A stretch of 59,270 nucleotides of DNA from Candidatus Altimarinota bacterium (GCA_028697205.1 JAQVFO010000005.1:1-59270), one strand, 5' to 3'; positions 40,461 to 51,434 are shown, counted from the first letter of the stretch. Made by a program: numbers and translations. The notes: generated from the sequence alone by a model not told the origin.

Positions 40461-43400
40461 ATTTTTTTAGACTTAATTTTATTTTATATTCCTCTAATTC
40501 TATTTCTTTTTCAAAATCAGATTTTTCTAGATTTTCAACAATAGTTGATAAAGTCTCAGTTTGTATATATTCCTTAAAATTATTTGTAATACTTTTTATT
40601 TTATCTCATCAATTTATACTAATTTGAATTCTATCATCTACATTGAAGTTTGCTTCTTTTCTTGATTCTTGTATATGTCTTATTAAGTCACGAGCAAATC
40701 ATTCTTGTATAAGTGCTTCTGATAAATTAGTATCAAGTGATACTACCATACCAAACCCGCTTTCTAAATCTCATATTAATTCAGATTTTTCATAAGCTAT
40801 TTCATATTCTCATTCTTCAAGTACAAAATCTCATACTTTTACTTTTCATCATTCTAGTTCTTCAAAATTTCAGACTTTAGCTTCAGCTATGATAAACTTA
40901 ACATCTCATCAAAATTTTGGTCATATAAGTCTAGCATTTGGTTTACATATTTTTTTAGGCATTTCTGATTCACTAAAATACAAAACTTCTTTTATATTTA
41001 ATTCATCTTTTATAATATCCAAATAATAATCATCAAGTACTTCTGAAATTTTTATTGATTTCAGAGGTTGTCTAACTCTTAGACGATTTCTTTCTCTACA
41101 AGCAAGTCATAAATTGATTATTTTAGCAGTTTTATCAAAACTTGAATTTAGATTATCAAGTATAAAAGATTTGTTTGCAGTAGGGAATATATCAAGATGA
41201 ACTGATTCTTTTCAAGTTAAATTTTTGTAAATATATTCAGATACAAATGGCATAAATGGAGCAAGTATTTTTGACAGTTCAATCAAAACTTCATAAAGAG
41301 TTTCATAAGCTTCAGTTTTATCGTTGTCAAAATTTTCTTTCCAGAATCTTTTTCTTGATCTTCTTATATACCAGTTTGTTAGATTGTCCATAAATAAAAC
41401 AATTGGCCTTGCTGCTTCATTTATTTTATAACTGTCTAAATTTGTAGATACTTCAAGAATAAGTTTATTTAGTTCTGAAATAATCCATTTATCAAGTATA
41501 TTTTCTCTTGACGTAGGCATTTTAAAAATAGTTGCATTTGGGATGCTTGGTAAATTAAAATTAGCTTCCTCAAAATCTATATTATTTATGTATCTATTTA
41601 TTGGCCTATAAGTACCACTATGAGCTACAATTAATACATTTTTTCAATGAAATTTTTCTTTTATTTCTTTTACTAGACTAGTAACCCTTTCATCAAAGAG
41701 TTTTATATCTTCAGCTTTGTTGTATTTTACATCTTTAAAAAATTTTCTTGTTTGCTCTATTTCTACTAATTCTATATTTAATTCTTTTTTTGCATAATTT
41801 CTTATTTCTTCATGTGTCATTCATGAAAATATTCAAGCTTTTAACTCTATTAGTCTATCATCTTCTATTATGTCTCAGTTGAATCAATTTTCTTTTGCAA
41901 TAATTTCAGCAGTTTTTTTAGCTCTTTTAAGAGGTGAAGAGATTATTATATCAATTTTTTCTTTAGATAATTTAAAGTTCTTTCAAGCTTTTGTTGCTTG
42001 TTCTAGTCAGATTTCATTTAGTTGTGTATCTACTTCTCATCAACTCATTTTCAGCGTATTGTTGTCATTTGTTTTTCCATGTCTACAATAATAAATATTT
42101 CATTTTTTAGGTTCAAATTTGTCTATATTTGCATAAGTTGTGAAAAAACTATAAGTATTCCAAAGTGGTAAAATTACTTTTTTAACTACTTCTTCAACTC
42201 ATGTTTCACTAAATCTTAAGTCTTGTGCTTCTACTACTGGTGAATTCATTAAGTAAAATCTCATAGCATCAGCTCCATAATTGTCAAAAATCTTTTGTGG
42301 ATCTGGATAATTTTTTAAAGATTTACTCATTTTTTTACCATCTTCAGCAAGAACTATACCATTTACAATAGTATTTAATGTTGCTGGTGAATCAAAAAGA
42401 GCAGTAGAAAGTATGATAAGTGTATAAAACCAACCTCTAGTTTGATCTAGTCATTCTGCGATGAAATCAGCAGGGAAGCGGAAGTTTTCTTTATTTTCAA
42501 AAGGATAATGTCTACTTGCATAGGGCATAGCTCAACTTTCAAACCAACAATCTAGAACTTCAGGAATTCTTTTTAAAGGAGATCAATTTTTTACTATTGA
42601 CTCTATTAAATTACATTCATGTAAGTTAAAATGTCAGTATCAGTTAACATAAATTAAATTTGCATTTAAGATTTTTGCTAATTCTTCTGCTTCGTCATTT
42701 CTTACAACTGTATCATCTTTTGATGTTAAAACTATAATTTCTTTTACTAAATTTTTTATTTCACTAAATTCATGTGTCATTTCAGAGTAAAATTTAGTAA
42801 TTTCTGGTTTTCAACTTCATTTTATTGCTGGAGCAACTAAAACAAGTCTGTCTAGTTTTATTTTATGTTCTGCAATGTATTCAATACTAGCTCTACATCA
42901 CATAGAGTGAGCTAAAATAGTATCATAATTTTTTAAATTTATTTCATCAAATTTTTTTGCCCAGTTTTTATATGAAACATTTGCTCATTCTTCAAAAGTC
43001 GGAGCAAACATTTTTACTCATTCTTTTTCTAGATTTTTCTTTGTTCATTCAAAAAAGTCAACCAAAGTTTCAGGATTCCTTTTAAATCCATGAACTCAAA
43101 GTACATTTTTAGCTTTTAAATTCTTTTCATTTTTTATAAGTAATTCATCAACAAAATGTTTGTGTAGGTCTACTTCTTGTAAAGTATTAGAATAAACATA
43201 TGCTACATCAAAATTTTCTTTTGATGGATACATTTCTTTTCTAATATTTTTATTATCAAAATCAAAATCTTTTATTACTTTTTTTGCAAGCAATAAAGGG
43301 TCTCAATGTGAACAAATAAGTATTGTTTTTCATTTGTTTTCAGAAACAATTTGAGTCATAAAATCTTTTATTCTATCATAACACTCAACTTGTGATTCTC

Positions 43401-45663
43401 ATGTTTCTCAGATTTTTTCATTATTAAACTTATTTTCCCAATTAATTGCTTTTCAATCATATTTTCACACATTGATTTCCCTTAATCTCTCATCAATATT
43501 TATTTCTTTTCATGAATTTTTTGAGATTGTTTCTACAGTTTGTAAACATCTTTTAAAAGGAGATGAAAAAATAACATCAATTTTTTCATTTTTTAAAATT
43601 TCAGCTAGATTTAATGCTTCTTGTTTTCATTTTTCAGATAGAGAATATTTATTTGGATCTACACAATCTTCAATTCATAAAACGTTTTTTTCTGATTCTC
43701 TATGTCTTACTAAAAGTACTTTAGTGATTTGTCAAAAATCTTTATTTTTTTCATATAGTTCTTCAATTGAACCTACACAGATTTCTTCTTTTTTGTCTTC
43801 TGATTGCCAAATAGGAAGAGCAGATCACCAATATCTGTTCCTACTAATATTCCAATCACGAGCTTGTTCCAGCCATTTTCCAAATCTACCATCTTTTATT
43901 ACTTCTGGTACCCATGTTATTTTTTGGTTATTTGCAACCATTTTATCTCTTATCTTTTCAACAGCAACATACCAAGCTGAAATACCTCTATAAATAAGAG
44001 GAGTATCACATCTCCAACAATGAGGATAAGAATGAACTATTGTTCAGATATTTATTGATAATTTTTTTTCTTTTAATTCTCCAATTACCATTTCATTGAA
44101 ATCAAATACAAATTTTCAATTATTATCCAGTAAATTATATGTTTTACCAGAATTGTCTATATGTGCTACAAATCATAAGTCTTCTTTTTCTCAGATAATG
44201 AAATCGTCTTCTCAGTAAGCTGGGGCTATATGAACTATTCAAGTTCCGTCTGTAGTTGTTACATGATGTCATAAAACTATTGACCAAGCATTTTTTCCTA
44301 AGCAAATTCCAGGTCATAAATCTTTTCACATTTCATTTATTTGCAAGTCAAAATCATCAAATATTGGTTCATATTTTATTCAAACTAGACAAGCTCATTT
44401 GTATTCTCTGACTATATTATAATCTTCTTCTTTTTTGTAATAATCTTTTACTTTCTCTTTAGCTAAAATATAAGTGTCACCATTTGTTTTATCAAGTAGT
44501 TCTACATAATCTATATCAGATCAAACAGCGAGTCATAAGTTAGCATATAAAGTCCAAGGAGTAGTAGTCCAAGCAAGTATATATTTATTTCAATTTGTAT
44601 GAAATTTGTTAATTTCTTTTTCTCATTTTAATTGGGCAATTATTTGATGATCATATGATTCTACTTCTTCATTTTTTAATTCATTTAAATCATAAAATTT
44701 CCAATTTTCAAATTTATTTTTTTCAGGATTTCAGAAAGTTACATCATTTTTAACATCTAATATATAAACATATTCTTTCCAGTTTTCATTATTGTGTTTA
44801 CTATAGTTGCAAGTGTATAATTCTAGTTTATCTGATTTAATTCATGTTTCTTCTTCTAATTCTCTTTTTGCACAATTAATTGGAGTTTCTCATAACTCAA
44901 TTTTTCCTCATGCTAAAGTTAAAAGTCAGTTAGTTTTTCTTTTTCAAAAAAGTATTTTTCAGTCTTCATTTCTAACTATTATTCAAGTTGATTCTTTATA
45001 GCAAATATCTTGTTTATCTGATTTTACTTTAAATTTAACTGTAACAGTTTTTGATTGTTTATCCTTATATCATTGATTTACTTCGAAGTTTGAAAGGGGA
45101 GTAGTACAACGAGGACAATAAGGTACAACTCTATTTCCTTCATAGATTAATCATTTATCATATATATTTTTGAAAACCCGCCAAACTGATTCCATGAAAG
45201 AAGTATCCATAGTTTTATAATCATTTTCCATATCAACCCATCTTCACATTCTATCTACTGTTTTTTTCCATTCGTCGACATATCCAAATACATTTGCTCT
45301 ACATGTTTCGTTGAATTGGTAAACTCAGATTTTATTTTCTATGTCATCTTTTCCTGAGATTTCTAGTTTTTTTTCTACTATGTTTTCTATAGGTAATCAG
45401 TGACAATCCCAACCAAAATTTCTCTCAACTTTTTTTCATTTCATTGTTTGGTATCTTGGAATTACATCTTTGATAGTACCTGCTAATATGTGTCCATAAT
45501 GAGGAGTTCAAGTTGCAAATGGAGGACCATCATAGAAGTTGAATTCTTCAGCATTATCTCTAGTGTTTATAGATTTTTTAAATGTGTCATTTTCTTTCCA
45601 GTAATTTAGGATTTCTTCTTCAAGTTTTGGGAAAGATTGTTTTGGGTTTACTTTTTGGAACAT
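40459..45663 (-). CDS. ileS: Isoleucyl-tRNA synthetase with four inserted enzyme domains
   Basis: The 1734-residue protein has a complete IleRS: HYGH at residues 55-58, WTTTPWTL in the CP1 region, [16 protein letters not shown] after residue 1033, KMSKS at 1111-1115 and the anticodon-binding domain ([12 protein letters not shown] from about 1389). A normal enzyme is about 1030 aa; the excess is four insertions. (1) Nudix, about 205-355, with a perfect box G253..E..REL..EE..GI. (2) Histidine phosphatase, about 646-825: R653-H654-R-E-S and a second His786 in SHGD. (3) Alpha/beta hydrolase, about 852-1026: HGF, nucleophile Ser920 in HSMGC, His1011 in GYGHF. (4) Histidine phosphatase, about 1189-1382: R1194-H1195-G and His1348. 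The frame is unbroken across all joins. Domain 3 replaces a zinc-finger loop. Functions of the inserts are inferred. Confidence 0.93.
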
Positions 45664-45729
45664 GGTTTGAGGAAAATATTAAGTTGTAAATTCTATTTAT
45701 TTAAAAATTAAGAGATTAAGGATATTGTT

Positions 45730-45945
45730 TTAAATCAAAATATTAATCAATTCTAGAGCTCTTTCTTTGTATTCAGATTCTTTGAACTCAGCATATAGAG
45801 TTGCTTCGTTTAAGATTTCATCAAGTTCGTTAACTTCATCTTCTGTTAATTCTCATAATATTGCTTCTTCTAGTACCTGATCAAGTCAATCAAAATCATC
45901 TCTTTCAAGTACTGCTTTTAGTTTTTCTAGATATGTTTTTTTCAT
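45730..45945 (-). CDS. Small acidic protein in the ileS operon
   Basis: This 71-residue protein is very acidic and helical (KAVLERDDFDGLDQVLEEAILGELTEDEVNELDEIL) with no signal, membrane segment or cysteine. It sits between ridA (24 bases) and ileS (67 bases) on the same strand, so it is probably co-transcribed. It resembles no family I can name. Confidence 0.7.
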
Positions 45946-45968
45946 AAAATTTTAGTTAAAAATATAAT

Positions 45969-46412
45969 TTATTTAATCATTGCAACTGCTTCTATTTCTA
46001 TTAGAGCTCATTTTGGGAGAGATTTTACTTCTACTAGAGTTCTTGCAGGTTTTAATACAAAATAATCTTTATATAAAGTATTTATTACATCAATATTTTT
46101 AATATCAGATACAAAAATAGTTGTTTTTACAACATTTCTCAATCATAATAAATGTTCTGCTAACACAGCTCTTATATTTCTACAAGCTTGTCTTGTTTCT
46201 TCTTCAATTCATCATGTTACTAATTCTTCAGTATCAGGATCTATTCAAATTTGTCAGCTACAAAAAACAAAGTTTCAAGCAACTGTTGATTTAGAATAAT
46301 GTCATAAAACTTGAGGGGCTAAAGAAGTAGAAAATATAGTTATTTTTTTAGAATCTTCATCTATAATTTTTTTGATATTTTCATTATTAGCAGTACTAAA
46401 AATTTTTGTCAT
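45969..46412 (-). CDS. ridA: RidA-family enamine/imine deaminase
   Basis: The 147-residue protein carries the family pattern: VAGNFVFCSGQIGIDPDTEELV, the conserved Cys of RACRNIRAVL, and the tail PARTLVEVKSLPKGALIEIEAVAMIK, in which the Arg of PARxxV binds substrate carboxylates. RidA hydrolyses reactive 2-aminoacrylate-type enamines formed in amino-acid metabolism, classically from threonine dehydratase in the isoleucine pathway. Placement in an IleRS operon fits that link. It is slightly longer than usual (about 128 aa) because of an N-terminal extension. Confidence 0.92.
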
Positions 46413-46433
46413 ATTTTAATGTTATAAAATAAA

Positions 46434-46889
46434 TTATTTTATTTTTTTGAAATTTTTAATTTTTCAATTTTCAAAATTAAATTTATATTCTACTTCTTCT
46501 CAATTAATTATTCTTGGTAACCAGTATATGTCATCTTCCCACATTTCACTATATGGAATCTCATCTATATTGAACCATTTTGGAATCATTTCTTCAGTTT
46601 CAATTGGTTCTCATGAGAATTCATTAATCATAAAAATACTTACATCTTGGTTCCAGTCTTGCTTATCAATAAAATCAAAGTGTAAAACTCAAACTTTTTT
46701 TAAATCACTTTCTTTTGCATCAAGATTTGTTTCTTCTTTTAATTCTCTTACCATACATTGCTCAATTGTTTCACAAGAATCTAGTTTTCATCAGGCACTA
46801 TTCCATTTTCAAACTCAAAATCATCTTTTTTTCATACAAAGTAATATTTTATTGTCTTTTATTATTATTCATAAGTTAGATTGTAACAT
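46434..46889 (-). CDS. Nudix hydrolase, MTH1 (8-oxo-dGTPase)-like
   Basis: The 151-residue protein strongly resembles the MTH1 group: KKRGFGVGKWNSAGGKLDSCETIEQCMVRELKEETNL contains the Nudix box, in which the usual Gly after EExx is replaced by Asn, and PKWFNIDEIPYSEMWEDDIYWLP matches the MTH1 C-terminal signature with its Trp and Asp substrate residues. MTH1-type enzymes remove oxidised purine nucleotides. It is the first gene of the operon, starting 12 bases after the leader's terminator T-run. Confidence 0.9.
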
Positions 46890-46900
46890 ATAGTTTTATT

Positions 46901-47135
46901 AAAAATAAAAGCACATAAAATAGAGATTTTTATCTCAAAATTTATGTGCTTTCGGTTCAAGGTTTATCTTGAAAGTTACCACCTAAAGCTATACTTAATT
47001 TTAATTTTTTTACAGAGATTTTAAACTCTGGAAAGGTCTACTTGATAAGGAAACTTATAAATGATAAAGGATAATAACCATTTAATAATTTTCATAATCT
47101 TTCTTCTTTCAGCTTGTCTGTTGATTGCAGACTCA
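46901..47135 (-). promoter_or_regulatory. Candidate T-box leader of the Nudix-ridA-ileS operon
   Basis: On the minus strand the 235-base leader has an antiterminator-like element at 46954-46984: GG, a seven-base bulge UGGUAAC (46975-46981), a 6-bp helix (TTCAAG/CTTGAA), and closing CC. This matches the T-box plan AGGGUGGNACCGCG, with the UGGU able to pair with the ACCA end of tRNA. A competing terminator (GCACATAAA/TTTATGTGC around a GAGAT hairpin) plus T-run occupies 46901-46952. A stem III-like hairpin (CAGAG/CTCTG) lies at 47013-47030. An AUC triplet followed by A (complement of 47044-47046) is a candidate isoleucine specifier. Confidence 0.65.
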
Positions 47136-47154
47136 AATGCTTTTATTTACTTAT

Positions 47155-48843
47155 TTATTTTACGTAAATATTATTTTTTTCAAGTTTTTCTATGACTTCT
47201 TTTATTTTACTATATTTTTCACTATAAAATCTATTTCATGAAATTGTATGTTTGATAAAAAAATCTTCATAATATGTTGAATTTTTATTCCATAAATCTG
47301 GAAGTAAAGAAAGTCAATTTTTATAAAATATTAAACTTTCATTTTTATAATTTTCGTTTTCTAATTTTTCTCAGCACCAGATGTAGTTTTCAGCTATATT
47401 GTAAAATTTTATATATTCATAACAATTGTTTAATAAGTTTTTTTTATCTGTTAATATTAAAACTTTATAGTAGATATCAGGTTTGATTTTATAATATTTA
47501 AGTCATTTTGTATAATTTCAATTTTCTATAAAATAATTTGGGTAAGAAAAATCATTTATTGCTTTTAAAATATTTCAATTTTTGTGGTTTATTTCTGCAA
47601 TATAAAATTTAAAACAAGAGATAATACAAAAAGTTAAATATAAGATTAATGCTATTATAAATCATAAATTTATTCAAGATATATTATAACTTTTTATTTG
47701 TTTTTTTTCTAAACTTATTGCTAAAAATAAGATTAATAATAAATAATGAACTATTCATGCAAAGTTCAGAAAAGTAAATATAAAAAATATAATAAATACA
47801 GAAAAGTATTTAGTATTTTTTATCTCTTTTAAAGTTAAATAAAGTATATAAATACTTAATAACAATCAGAGAACTCAACTACTATATAATATATCTATCC
47901 ATATATTATGGCTTCTATCAGCTATAAAACCATAGTTTTCATAGATATATAGATAAGGATTTTTCTCTTTACTAAATACTAAATCAAGTGTTTCAAGTCA
48001 ATTTCATAATAATATAGTTTTTATATTTCATCATATTATTGAAAGTGTATTTTGCCATATATAGAATCTAGATAGAAATGAATGTAATTTTTCAGGAAAA
48101 TAAAAAAATATAGTTAAAAATCAAATAATAAGAAATAAAAAAGATAATCAAATTCATCTATTTTTTCAGGAAAATAGAAATATAAAATAAAATATAAAAA
48201 TACTAACAGATATAAATGATTTTGTTAGAATAAGTAATAAAAAATATAAAAAAAATAAAAGAATATAGTGAATTTTATTTTTGAAATTTGATTTAATTAA
48301 TGGTAAAAATAACAATAAATAAAGTCATAAAAATTGATTATTTCAAAATGTAGATATTGCATTGTTTATAGTTATTTGATAATCGAGAGTAGGGAAATAA
48401 TACTCTTTAATTCATATAATAATTACAATGAATAAAGAAATAAAAGAAATTTTTAATATTTTTTCTAAAAAATCTTTATTTTTATTTATTAAAACTATAA
48501 AAATTCATAATAAATTTAACAACATAATAAATCAATGAGATTTTATGTTATTTCAGAAAAATGAGATAAATGGAGAAATTGAAAAGAAAGTTGATGAAAG
48601 TAAGATTATTAAAATAATTAAAAATAATTTTTTGTATGGAAGTATTATTTTTTTTCAATTAATAAAATTTTCAATTAAAAATGATATAATAATTAATGAT
48701 GAAATCAAATCAAAAAAAAGAACTTTGGTGAATTCAAAATTTCAATTTACCAAAGCCTCAAAATTTAATCAAAAATAATTTAAAAAATTTGAATGAATTA
48801 GTGGAAGAAGAAAGAACAAAATGTATAAAAGTATATTTGACAT
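47155..48843 (-). CDS. O-antigen ligase/polymerase (Wzy/WaaL) family membrane protein
   Basis: The 562-residue protein has about 10-11 hydrophobic segments and then a soluble C-terminal region of about 150 residues. The periplasmic-loop motif RSHNIWIDILYSSGVLGLLLSIYI matches the HNxxL..xxxGxxGLxxxx signature of the O-antigen ligase family, and the loop SRFYIWQNTLSIIGGNI.. supports it. Members polymerise or ligate surface glycans carried on lipid, which fits the LCP and PBP genes here. The exact acceptor is unknown. It is followed by the T-box leader on the same strand. Confidence 0.8.
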
Positions 48844-48844
48844 C

Positions 48845-49276
48845 TTAAATTAATTTTACTAAGTCTTTGATTTGTTCATAAGTATTTTTAAGTTCTTCAA
48901 TTTCACATTTTTCAAACCACTTATATTCTTCAATTTCTTCAATCTGAGTTTTTATTATATCACTTTTAATTTTAGCTAAAAATATATACTCAAGTCTTTT
49001 TTCTTTTTTTCACTTTTTATTTATATAATCTATTTTGTAGATAGTTATTGGAAGGGGCATTTCTTTTACATTTTTTAATTCTAATCATAATTTTTTTCAC
49101 ATTATTTTTATACTTATTCAAAGTTCTTCTTTTATTTCTCTTTTAATTGCATCATAAATATTCTCTTTATTTTCAATATGTCATCATGGCATTACCCATA
49201 TATTTTTTCATTTATGTCTTACTAAAATTATTTTTCATTCTTTGTTTTGTAGTATGCATCTAGCTATTCTTTTCAT
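48845..49276 (-). CDS. Nudix hydrolase
   Basis: The 143-residue protein has an intact Nudix box (G-HIENK-E-NIYDAIK-REIKEELGI) near residues 37-59, preceded by ILVRHKGKNIWVMPGG. The C-terminus is helical and charged. Substrate cannot be told. It ends one base before the start of the O-antigen-ligase-type gene, so both may be co-transcribed. It is the third Nudix domain within 9 kb. Confidence 0.88.
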
Positions 49277-49349
49277 ATTTTTTCGTTTATAAAAATATTT
49301 ATTTTGATTTTGTGATTATATTAAAAATACATTTTAAGTCTAGTTTTTT

Positions 49350-49787
49350 TTAGTTAATTCATAAGCAATTTTTTATTACTTCTGGGTTTATTCAAAATTT
49401 TTGTATAGTTTTCTCTAGTTCTGGATTTTTAGCAACTTCTTCAGGTTTTATTATCTTTCATTCTTCATTTACAAATCTATCAATTCACTCAACAAAACAC
49501 CTAGTAAGTTCATTATTATCTTTATCTAACAGGATTGGTCATTGTATGTCAAAACTAGTTATATCTTGTTTTGTTCAATCTGGATCAATTCATCTTATTA
49601 CATATTTAGTATTTAATGCTTTTCAAATCTGATAACAATACTCTAACTTTACTCAAATAATTTCTTCAGAGTAACTACATTTTGTATTTACTTCTTGATT
49701 AATTTTTTCTTTAGGATTGTCACTTAAATTTGTTCATAATATACTTCAAGCTAGTATTCATACTCAGATATATCACAGAGATTTCAT
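49350..49787 (-). CDS. Hypothetical secreted or membrane-anchored protein
   Basis: The 145-residue protein begins with a short hydrophobic Gly-rich segment (MKSLGYIGVGILAGSILGTNL) that may be a signal anchor, followed by a soluble Asp/Glu/Lys-rich part with three or four Cys residues (TKCSYSEEI, LEYCYQIG, TRCFVEG, KNCLGIN). No family was recognised. It follows in the same direction as the Nudix gene, 73 bases upstream of it. Confidence 0.65.
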
Positions 49788-49905
49788 ATAATTTAAATAA
49801 AAAATAATAACTTAATTATATCTAATAATTAAAGATGTCAATGTATTGTTTTTGATTTTAATTAATAAAAGAATAAAATATATTTAATTATTATTAAATA
49901 TAAAT

Positions 49906-50547
49906 ATGAGCTTATATAAATTAGAATTAGATAAAGTTTTTTTTGATTGAAAGGAGCTTACAAAAATAGATTTTCAAACATTTCAAATTTTATGACAATT
50001 TTTAGCAAAAGATAAGTCTCATATTTACAAGTGATGAGAAATTTTGGATTATGTAGATTATGATACTTTTGAGTTTATAAATGAAAATTATGCCAAAGAT
50101 AAAAATAATATTTATTATTTAAACATATTAACTCATGATGAACTTTCTGATTACTATGCAGTATCAGTTATTGAATGAGTCGATAGTAAGACATTTAAAT
50201 TATTATGAGATCATTATTACATAGATAAAGATAGTGTGTATTATAAAGAAAGAAAAATAACATATGCATCAAGAGATAGCTTTGAATATATTTCTTATTC
50301 TTATGCCAAAGATGAAAAATATGTATATATGGATTGAGCAGCAATATTGTGAGCTAACCCTAAAAATATTCAAGTTTTATCAGATTCTTATATAAAAGAT
50401 AGTGAAAATGTATTTAATTGATACAAAAAAATAGAGTGAGTTGATGTTGGTTCTTTTGAAGTTATATGATGACAATATGCTAAGGATAAAAATAGTTGAT
50501 ATCATTTTTTTAAAAAAGTTTCTTTTGAGGAATTAACTAAAATATAA
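49906..50547 (+). CDS. DKNYY-family protein
   Basis: The 213-residue protein consists mainly of DKNYY-type repeats: YAKDKNNIYYLN, YIDKDSVYYKERKI, YAKDEKYVYMDGAA, YIKDSENVFNGYKKIEGVDVGSFEVIGGQYAKDKN. This matches the DKNYY domain family found in scattered bacteria, of unknown function. There is no signal peptide. It is in divergent orientation to the gene at 49350 and convergent with the next one. Confidence 0.8.
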
Positions 50548-50561
50548 AATTTTAATTAATA

Positions 50562-50933
50562 CTAATTATAACCTAAACACTCAGCAACCTTATTTTTTAT
50601 ATTAAAATTAAATACATTAAAAAATATTGAGAAGTCAGTTTTTTCTAAATCTCTTTGGTTTTCTATTAAACATTTTGTCATGATTTTTTTACTTGGAATT
50701 GCTAAAATAGTTCATTTAAATTTGAATTCATCTAGTTTATATGAGTTTCATTTAGTATCATAATATATTTGATATTGTCTTTTTAAATTTCAAACTACTT
50801 GTATTGAAATTCTTAATTTTGTATTATTTATTTCGTCAGATACAATATTGCCTGATTCAATGTTGTTTTTTGTTGTTAGAGATCAAGCAAATAGTCAGGC
50901 TAATAATAATCATGTTCCTTTAAAAAAATTCAT
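50562..50933 (-). CDS. Small putative secreted protein
   Basis: The 123-residue protein starts with a Gly-rich hydrophobic stretch (MNFFKGTGLLLAGLFAGSLTT) like that of the gene at 49350, then a soluble segment with two Cys (TKCLIEN, AECLGYN). The two genes may be distant relatives: both end in a Cys-Leu-Gly motif (NCLGIN / ECLGYN). The stop is TAG. No function can be proposed. Confidence 0.6.
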
Positions 50934-50950
50934 TAGTTTTAGCAAAACAA

Positions 50951-50987
50951 AAAATAATATACTTTAAGTTTAAGTATATTATTTTTT
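50951..50987 (-). terminator. Terminator of the small membrane protein gene
   Basis: AAAATAATATACTT / AAGTATATTATTTT around a short loop, just downstream (minus strand) of the gene ending at 51003. Confidence 0.75.
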
Positions 50988-51002
50988 GAAAATTTAAAAA
51001 AT

Positions 51003-51434
51003 TTATTTTTTACTTTCAACTAATTCTTTTCATTCTCAAAAATACTTAGTTGCAAAATAATCTACGATTAGTCAGAATAACATTCATTCAAATATTAAAC
51101 AAAAAGGAGAGTATCATTCAAATACAGTATTTTGCATAAGTGTTACTAAATTATTGTATATAAATAATGCTAGTATAAAGTTCATCCATCCTCATAGTGC
51201 AATTCATCTAACCCAGAATGGAAAATCCATTTTAAAGAAAGGATGATTATTCATAACTCAAAATATTCAAACAAAAGCTCATAAAGTTATATACCAAAGC
51301 CAAACTCAGAATCTTAAAAATAAATCAGAATTATTGAAAATATATGGAATTACAAAAAATGCAATTCATCAGAATACTAATCAGATAGCTTTTCATAAAG
51401 CTACTCTTTTTATTAACTTTGATTTAATTTTCAT
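51003..51434 (-). CDS. Four-helix integral membrane protein, unknown
   Basis: The 143-residue protein has four predicted membrane helices (about residues 12-32, 42-62, 78-98 and 112-128) and a charged C-terminal tail. No metal or catalytic motif was seen. Aromatic and Gly residues are frequent at the helix ends. It could be a small DoxX/DUF-type protein, but no family was matched. Confidence 0.7.

Noticed and set aside
43472-43993. Plus-strand open frame of 173 codons
   Set aside because: It is antisense to the uninterrupted ileS frame, which has motifs throughout, and shows no family resemblance.
40459-45663. Inteins or a chimeric assembly as explanation for the IleRS insertions
   Set aside because: No intein splice motifs (N-terminal Cys/Ser block, terminal HN followed by Cys/Ser/Thr) bound the inserts. 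Each insert is a complete hydrolase-like domain and the joins stay in frame.
46901-47135. RNase P RNA, tmRNA or 6S RNA in the gap
   Set aside because: None of the conserved core strings for these RNAs is visible. The antiterminator bulge followed by a terminator right before an operon ending in ileS fits a T-box better.
48545-48778. Plus-strand 77-codon open frame rich in Lys and Ile
   Set aside because: It lies antisense to the N-terminal part of the O-antigen-ligase-type gene, whose frame runs unbroken to an ATG at 48843.
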